A DNA stretch of 64,000 nucleotides from Amycolatopsis sp. CA-128772 (GTDB lineage Bacteria > Actinomycetota > Actinomycetes > Mycobacteriales > Pseudonocardiaceae): the NCBI RefSeq assembly GCF_002904295.1, contig NZ_PPHG01000098.1, positions 62,001 to 126,000 of the forward strand, written 5' to 3'. The notes under the pieces were generated by a model. The model made no database searches and was not told the DNA's origin. It was given only the letters and a program-made list of their open reading frames with translations. Of the stretch, positions 58,855 to 64,000 are shown in pieces; the stretch's first letter is position 1, and each line of letters opens with the position of its first letter. The translations under genes and the position numbers were made by a program.

Positions 58855-60993
58855 CTACCGCCACCAAGGGCGGTGGCGCTGGGTCGCCACCACGCCGGCC
58901 GGCTCGACGAGTTCGGCGAGCCGGGCGGAGATGTGCTTGAGGTGCTCGTGGACCCACAGTGCGCAGGCGAGGTCGCGCACCGAGGCGCCGGGCTGCCGGA
59001 GGAGGTCCGGGAAGGCGGGCGGCGCGAGCATGGGGACGTCACCGTGGTCGGTGCGGTCCAGGCGGGAGGCCAGGTGGTCGTACCAGGCGGCGAGCTGGCC
59101 CGCCTGCTCGCCGAGGAGCCGGCGGAACGGGTCCGGGTCGACGTGGGGGTTCGGCAGCCCGGCCAGTGAGTGCGCGGTGAGCCGCGAGCGGACGGTCCCC
59201 ATGACCAGCCGCCACAGGTCGGGCTTGGGGACGTGCTTGGTGCCCTGCTCGCTGAGGAACCCGCGGAGCGCGTCGTCGAGGCGTGCGCCGGCCGCGGTCG
59301 CCGCCGCGGGGGAGGGCGGGTCGTGGCGGAGGCCGAGCGCCCAGTTCGCGGCCGACGCCAGGTACGCGCCGCCGGCGCGGAACGCGTCGGCGAGGTCGTC
59401 GGCGACCACGGCCCTGGCGCCGCGGGGCCAGAACAGCGCGCCTGCCACCAGGCACACCGCGCAGCCGATCGCGACGTCCTCGATCCGCACGACCCCGATC
59501 TGCCAGCCGGCCGGGGCGAGCAGGTTGAACAGCACCGAGACCGTCACGGTGAAGGCCGCCTGGCCGGCGGTGAAGGGCAGCGCGCCCGGCGCGTAGCCGG
59601 CGACCAGCACCGCGATCGGGAGGGCGATCCACAACGCGGGCGCGCTGGTGCCGATGACCAGCAGCAGCACCGCACCGACGACGACGCCGAGTGCGGTGCC
59701 GAGCAGCGCCCGCAGCGCGGTCGACCCGGTCGCCGCCGCGTTGCCGCGCAGCACGGACAACGTGCCCAGCACCACCCAGAACCGGTGTTCGACGCCGCTG
59801 GCCCCGGCGACGACGACCGCCGCGGTCAGGGCCACCGCGCCGCGGAGGCTGTTGACGAACCACACCGACCGCAGGCTCGTGTGCGGAGAAGCGACCCGGG
59901 CGAGCGAGGCCATGGAGAGCCGGCGCGCCGGTCGTCCGCCGGGCACCGCGGCGCGGGCTTCGGTCACCGCCTCGCGGACGGCGAAGGCGCCGGTGCGGGC
60001 GTGGAAGGAGAGGTGCACCGCTTCGACGTAGCCGGGATCACCGGATCCCAGCGCGCGCAACCGTTCCACGCTCGCCTGGATCCGGCGGTCCAGCTCGCCC
60101 GCGTCGAAGGAGCTGGGCTGACCCGCCACCAGCCGGGAAACCTCGCGCAGGCCGGCGCTGGTTCCGGCGAGGAGTTCCCGTTCGACCTCGGGTGCCCCGC
60201 TGAGGTCCGGGTACTCGCTCGTGGTGTCGGCGATGACCGAAGCGCACCATTCGAGCAGGCCGACCAGGGTGTCGAGGGCCTGGTCTTCGGCGGCCAGCCC
60301 GGTGGGGCGGTAGGGCGTCGCGGTGAACTCGTCGATCAGGCGGTGTTTGGCTTCGACGGCGGCTTCGTGCGCGGTGGCCACGTCCGCGCCGTCGCGCAGG
60401 GCCGCGTCCAGGTGGTCGGCCAGCGCGCCGGCCGCCCGCGACGCCGCGTCCCGCAGGGCCGTGGCCGGGGACCGGGGCGACAGCAGCAGGACGGCCGCGG
60501 TGCCGACCACCGAGGCCAGCCACCAGCCGCCGAGGCGGGCCGGCACCATGCTCATCGTGCCGGGGGAGGCGGCCGGGAGGACGTAGGCGAGCAGCGCGGC
60601 GACGCCCCCGGCGGCCGCGTTCGGGCCGGCGACCCCGCCGAAGAGCACCAGGAAGGTGACGACGAGCGTGACGACCGCCGCCAGTGGCAGCGACGCGCTG
60701 GCGGCGGTGCCGATGACGAGCAGGACGCTGCCCGTGACCGCGAGTCCGAAGTGGGCGCGCAGCTTGTCCCGCCGATCGCCGCCGAACGACGCCATGACCA
60801 ACGTGGCGAACCCGCCGAAGGCGGCGTACGTCGCCACCTGCAGGTCGCCGAGCACCGCGATGCTGAACGCGAAGAGGACGGGGACCACCAGGGTGGCGCG
60901 GACGGCACGCAGCGCGGCGGTCGACGACCACTGCGGGATCCAGTCCCGGGGCGCGGCCCGGCGGGTCTTCAGAGCGGGGGAGTCGATCGCCAC
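58855..60993 (-). CDS. FUSC-family inner membrane protein (aromatic-acid-exporter-like)
   Basis: 712 residues from a GTG at 60993. Two sets of membrane helices, at about 30-175 (ALRAVRATLVVPVLFAFSIAVLGDLQVATYAAFGGFATLVM) and about 365-510 (FVNSLRGAVALTAAVVVAGASGVEHRFWVVLGTLSVLRGNAAATGSTALRALLGT), each followed by a soluble helical domain. This duplicated layout is FUSC/YccS-like; relatives export aromatic acids. The SVLRGNAAATGSTALRA segment is the family signature. There is no ribosome-binding site; TATGCT six bases before the GTG suggests a leaderless transcript. It converges with the SpoIIE gene, 15 bases apart. Confidence 0.88.
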   Translation of the reverse strand: MAIDSPALKTRRAAPRDWIPQWSSTAALRAVRATLVVPVLFAFSIAVLGDLQVATYAAFGGFATLVMASFGGDRRDKLRAHFGLAVTGSVLLVIGTAASASLPLAAVVTLVVTFLVLFGGVAGPNAAAGGVAALLAYVLPAASPGTMSMVPARLGGWWLASVVGTAAVLLLSPRSPATALRDAASRAAGALADHLDAALRDGADVATAHEAAVEAKHRLIDEFTATPYRPTGLAAEDQALDTLVGLLEWCASVIADTTSEYPDLSGAPEVERELLAGTSAGLREVSRLVAGQPSSFDAGELDRRIQASVERLRALGSGDPGYVEAVHLSFHARTGAFAVREAVTEARAAVPGGRPARRLSMASLARVASPHTSLRSVWFVNSLRGAVALTAAVVVAGASGVEHRFWVVLGTLSVLRGNAAATGSTALRALLGTALGVVVGAVLLLVIGTSAPALWIALPIAVLVAGYAPGALPFTAGQAAFTVTVSVLFNLLAPAGWQIGVVRIEDVAIGCAVCLVAGALFWPRGARAVVADDLADAFRAGGAYLASAANWALGLRHDPPSPAAATAAGARLDDALRGFLSEQGTKHVPKPDLWRLVMGTVRSRLTAHSLAGLPNPHVDPDPFRRLLGEQAGQLAAWYDHLASRLDRTDHGDVPMLAPPAFPDLLRQPGASVRDLACALWVHEHLKHISARLAELVEPAGVVATQRHRPWWR

Positions 60994-60999
60994 GCGCCG

Positions 61000-61005
61000 A
61001 GCATA
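61000..61005 (-). promoter_or_regulatory. possible -10 element for a leaderless FUSC transcript
   Basis: On the minus strand TATGCT is followed by CGGCGC and then the GTG start. A -10 hexamer ending six bases before the codon puts the transcription start at the GTG itself, and no Shine-Dalgarno sequence is present. Leaderless genes are frequent in actinomycetes. Confidence 0.45.
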
Positions 61006-61239
61006 GACGGCGCCGTCGGCGCGAACGCCCTGCTGGCGAGCCCGCGGCCGGGCACCGGTCCGTGCCGCGCTCAGCCCACGGGTGGACGCCCGCTTCAATC
61101 CGGAGCTTGAGGATTCCGGCGGCGAGGCGCCCTGGCGTTCCTGCGGTGACCGGAGGAGGGAACATGGCGGTGACGGCCGCGGGGCGGGGCGAGCGGAGCG
61201 CGGTGGCGGTGATCTCGGCCGTCGCCGCCGTCTCGTCGG

Positions 61240-62130
61240 CAGCACCACGGACGGCTCGGTGTGGCAGCTGGCCTTCGGCTACAACGGACTCACGCGGCTG
61301 GTCGGCGGCACGACCGGCATCGGCGGCGGCTACAGCGCCACGGTCGGCGCGGCCCTCGGCGGGGCCGCGGGTCCGCTGCGGCTGTTCGACGCGGAGGTCG
61401 GCGGGCAGATCGCCGGGCTGCTGCCGCTCGCCCTGGTGTCCTTGGTCGTCGCCGCGTGCCGCGCTCGCGGGGCCTCGCCGCGGGCGAAGGCGGGCTGGGC
61501 GCTGTGGGGTGGCTGGCTGGTCGCGGGGCCGCGGTCTTTTCCTTCACCGGCGGCATCTTCCACGCGTACTACACCGCCGAGCTGGCGGCGGCGATCGCGG
61601 CCCTCGCCGCCGCGGGGCTGGTCACGGCCGCCGGCCGGGCCCGGTTCGTCCTGCCGGCCGCGGTGGCGGGGACGGCCGTGCTCGCCTACGTCCTGCTCGA
61701 CCGGACGCCGGACTGGCTGCCGTGGCTGCGGTACACCGTGCTCGCTGTCGTCGCGGCCTGCTGCGCGCGGCCCGCGTCGCGGCCGCGATCGGGCTGGCCG
61801 CCGTCGTGGCTGGGCCGGCGGCCTTCGTCGCCGGCACCGCGGTGCGGTCGGGAAGCGTCTTGGAGAGCGCCGACTCGGTCGCCGGGCCGCCGTCGCGCCG
61901 TTCGGCGGTTGTCTCGGCTTCGACCCCGCGCCGCCGGCCGCGGAGCTCCCGCGGTGGGTCGCGGCCGGGAAGCTGCGGTTCGTGCTGCTGCCGCAGGTGT
62001 TCGTCGGCATCGCCCGCTCCGGGGCGAGACGGAGCACCCCGGCGGCGGCGGCCGAGGCGGGCGAGCTGACCCGGCGGGTCGGCTGGGAGGCGAAGCACTG
62101 CCGCCCGGTCCCGCCGGCGCGGATCGGCCC
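61240..62130 (+). pseudogene. ArnT/PMT-like membrane glycosyltransferase remnant
   Basis: Three plus-strand frames hold the C-terminal half of a GT39-related membrane glycosyltransferase in order. First DGSVWQLAFGYNGLTRLVGG and LRLFDAEVGGQIAGLLPLALVSLVVA, which is typical of the long mannosyltransferase-like proteins of actinomycetes. Near 61530 the frame shifts to AAVFSFTGGIFHAYYTAELAAAIAALAAAGLV; further shifts near 61770 and 61920 lead through AAAIGLAAVVAGPAAFVAGTAV to KLRFVLLPQVF. The N-terminal half, with the DD catalytic loop, is missing. At least three frame changes and the truncation make it inactive. Confidence 0.75.
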
Positions 62131-62208
62131 CTTACGCGGCCACGGCCGGAGTGCTGTTCGGCTGCGGCGTCCGGCCGTGACCTCGACGGCCGCTGTTTCG
62201 CGCCCGGA

Positions 62209-63447
62209 TCACCCAGCGGCCGGCGAAACCCGGGGCGTTTCGCCCAACGGATCGTGCAGCAGTTGCGAAAATCCGAGCTCGCCGGCGCCGATCAGGGTGG
62301 CGTCGTCCCCGAGAGCCGACACACTCAGGCGCACTTCTTCCTTCGCCACCGGCAGCACATTGCGTGCGACGCGACCACGTACCCGCGGCAATACGCCGGC
62401 GTACGCATCCCGCAACATTCCGCCGAAGACGACCACCGCCGGGTTGAAGAGGTTGATGAGATTGGCTACGCCGATACCCAGCCAATCCCCGACGTAATCG
62501 AGCGCGTCCCGGGCGGCGGCATCGCCCGCGGCGGCGTCGGCGGCCACCGCCCGCACGGCGTCCCGGCCGAAGACCTCCGGCGGCCGGCGGGCGGCGTCCA
62601 GCAGCGCCCGTTCACCGGCTTCCGCCTCCAGGCACCCGCTGGAGCCGCAGCCGCACGGTCGTCCGCCGTGCGGGTTGACGACCATGTGGCCCAGCTCGCA
62701 GCCGTACCCCGCGTCGCCGTCCAGCACCGTGCCGCCGACGATGATCCCGCCACCGACGCCGACGTCGCCGTGCAGGTAGACCAGGTTCCGCACCCCCATC
62801 CCGGCCCCGCGAAGGTGCTCCGCGAGTGCTCCGAGATGCGCCTCGTTCCCCACCGGCACCCGCAGCCCCAGCCCCAGCCGCCGGGCCAGCTCGGCGCCGA
62901 AAGCCTGGTCGACCCAGCCGAGGTCGGGGCCGAACCGGACGGTCCCGTCGCCGGGACGGATCATTCCGCAGTACGAGGCCCCGAGCCCCACGCACGTCGA
63001 CGTCGACGGCGCCGCCTCGGTCAGCTCGCGGCCGAGCTCGGCGAGCGTCGTGACCACGTAGTCGAGATCGGCTCCGGACCGGCGCCGGGCCGCGACCCGG
63101 CGGTCCAGGATGACACCGCCGAGGCCGATCCGGGCGGCGACCAACCGGTCCACCGCGACGTCGAAGGCCAGTACGTGAAAACGCTGGGTCTCCGGCCACA
63201 CGACGAGCGACGGGCGGCCCTGGTGCCGATTGTCCGTCTGCGCCACTTCCCGAACCAGGCCCGCCGCGCTCAGTTCCGCCGTCAACGCCTTGATCGTGCT
63301 GCGGTTGAGGTTCATCTGCCGCGCGAGTTCGGCCCGCGAAATCCCGCCGCTCAGGTGCACCAGGCGAAGAAACGCACCGCGATTGTGCCGACGCATCTCC
63401 TCCTGGTCCCAGCCGATTTTCGAGCCGTCCCAGTGCCTCAATTCCAT
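62209..63447 (-). CDS. ROK-family transcriptional regulator
   Basis: 412 residues. N-terminal winged helix, about 18-80 (LRLVHLSGGISRAELARQMNLNRSTIKALTAELSAAGLV), then a ROK sugar-kinase-like domain: YLHGDVGVGGGIIVGG, GCELGHMVVNPHGGRPCGCGSSGCLEAEAG with the zinc-type CxCxxxxC, and FNPAVVVFGG. Regulators of this type (NagC/XylR-like) bind a sugar and control its uptake or degradation. Its ATG overlaps the stop of the TetR gene upstream by ten bases, so the two regulators are co-translated. No sugar genes are adjacent on this side within the window. Confidence 0.92.
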   Translation of the reverse strand: MELRHWDGSKIGWDQEEMRRHNRGAFLRLVHLSGGISRAELARQMNLNRSTIKALTAELSAAGLVREVAQTDNRHQGRPSLVVWPETQRFHVLAFDVAVDRLVAARIGLGGVILDRRVAARRRSGADLDYVVTTLAELGRELTEAAPSTSTCVGLGASYCGMIRPGDGTVRFGPDLGWVDQAFGAELARRLGLGLRVPVGNEAHLGALAEHLRGAGMGVRNLVYLHGDVGVGGGIIVGGTVLDGDAGYGCELGHMVVNPHGGRPCGCGSSGCLEAEAGERALLDAARRPPEVFGRDAVRAVAADAAAGDAAARDALDYVGDWLGIGVANLINLFNPAVVVFGGMLRDAYAGVLPRVRGRVARNVLPVAKEEVRLSVSALGDDATLIGAGELGFSQLLHDPLGETPRVSPAAG

Positions 63448-64000
63448 GGCGTGTCCGATGCGTACCGGGCAGCGATGGTGCGGACGGCCTCGTCGACCAC
63501 CTGCGCGGTGCGTTCGGCGCTCACTTCCCAGCCCGGCACCAGGAGGGTCGGCCAGAAGACGTAGTTGGAGATCATGCCCAGGAACTGGGTGGCGGCGAGG
63601 TCCACGTCCTCGATCCGCACCGTTCCCGCGTCGTGTTCGGCCTGCAGGTAGCTGCGTACGGACTCGAAGTAGGGCATCTTGCCGTGCGAGAACTGCGCGT
63701 GGGCAAGCTCGGGGAAGCGCGGCAGCTCGGCGATGACGATCCTGAACAGGTCGGTCATCCGGGGCCGGCCCAGCAGGCCGGCGTACCGGCGGCCGATGAC
63801 GCCGAGCCCGTCGACGACGTTGCCCGCCGGCGGGGGCGTCTCCTCGTCGGCGGTCGACCACGACTCGGTGACGATGGCGTCGAACAGGGCCGCCTTGGTC
63901 GGGAACTGCTTGAACAAGGTGGCCCGCGAAACGCCCGAGCGCTCGGCGATCCGCGCCAGCGACGTCCGGTCGTAGCCCAGCTCGAGGAACAGGGCGGTCG
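63438..64000 (-). CDS. TetR-family regulator, 5' end outside window
   Basis: The frame is open from the window end to a stop at 63438. The visible start is TALFLELGYDRTSLARIAERSGVSRATLFKQFPTKAALFDAIV, most of a TetR helix-turn-helix, followed by a ligand domain of TetR_C_33-like type (LLGRPRMTDLFRIVIAELPRFPELA, DLAATQFLGMISNYVFWPTLLVPGWE). Only the first few residues are missing. It overlaps the ROK gene start by ten bases. Confidence 0.88.
   Translation of the reverse strand, partial: TALFLELGYDRTSLARIAERSGVSRATLFKQFPTKAALFDAIVTESWSTADEETPPPAGNVVDGLGVIGRRYAGLLGRPRMTDLFRIVIAELPRFPELAHAQFSHGKMPYFESVRSYLQAEHDAGTVRIEDVDLAATQFLGMISNYVFWPTLLVPGWEVSAERTAQVVDEAVRTIAARYASDTPWN

Noticed and set aside
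59170..61110. 646-codon plus-strand frame opposite the FUSC gene
   Set aside because: Shadow frame of Arg, Gly and Asp runs; the minus strand shows membrane helices and the FUSC signature.
1..64000. CRISPR arrays, tRNA/rRNA genes, transposases, integrases
   Set aside because: Looked for regular repeats, conserved RNA stems and DDE or recombinase motifs; none were seen.

Overview
This is a 64 kb stretch of a very G+C-rich actinomycete chromosome. Codon third positions are almost all G or C, GTG starts are common, and stop/start overlaps of 4-10 nt are frequent. The gene families also point this way: a SARP-NB-ARC regulator, MmyB-type XRE regulators, an ECF42-type sigma factor with a YCII partner, SpoIIE/RsbW partner-switching proteins, PucR, and a large LuxR-type ATPase. 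Together they suggest Amycolatopsis or another Pseudonocardiaceae. No rRNA, tRNA, CRISPR array, intact insertion sequence or phage gene was seen. It looks like an accessory chromosome arm rich in regulators and secreted proteins.

Layout. 1-8.3 kb: end of a TPR protein, an AAC(3)-type acetyltransferase, a secreted DUF6351 protein behind a Crp-like box, an RsbW-like ATPase, a scar joining two gene fragments, a VOC protein, a lipoprotein, and a wrecked NB-ARC/TPR regulator. 8.5-21 kb: SNF2 helicase plus SWIM protein, M1 peptidase, TetR/epoxide hydrolase, CMD-like protein/MmyB regulator, and a YCII - ECF sigma - AhpD operon with 4-nt overlaps. 20.4-26.1 kb: a SARP regulator between two secreted proteins whose promoters both carry 11-bp-phased CAACC repeats. 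26.1-30.7 kb: a decayed hydrolase/TetR pair, then divergent PucR and LuxR regulators.

30.9-39.9 kb is the most interesting segment. Seven genes run in one direction: a membrane Ser/Thr kinase; a tightly coupled trio of two unrecognised proteins and a TPR-CHAT caspase-like protease (His845/Cys902); then three DUF3592-like or membrane proteins. It could be a kinase- and caspase-linked signalling or conflict cassette. 39.9-50.6 kb: a hydrolase-DUF6817 fusion facing a TetR regulator across paired operators, an esterase with its catalytic core deleted, a royal-jelly-family protein, a zinc alcohol/formaldehyde dehydrogenase, a three-subunit molybdenum aldehyde oxidoreductase operon, and a quinone-oxidoreductase-like gene behind a strong palindrome. 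50.6-64 kb: MmyB/SDR divergent pair, VOC, MerR, another RsbW-like ATPase, a second fragment-fusion scar, a PAS-GAF-PAS-SpoIIE-HATPase-STAS protein, a FUSC membrane protein, a glycosyltransferase remnant, and a ROK/TetR pair cut by the window end.

A theme of the window is decay. About nine loci are truncated, frameshifted or internally deleted while their neighbours are intact. This fits an actively eroding arm. Sequencing error cannot be excluded for single frameshifts, but it cannot explain the large deletions and gene-gene junctions.
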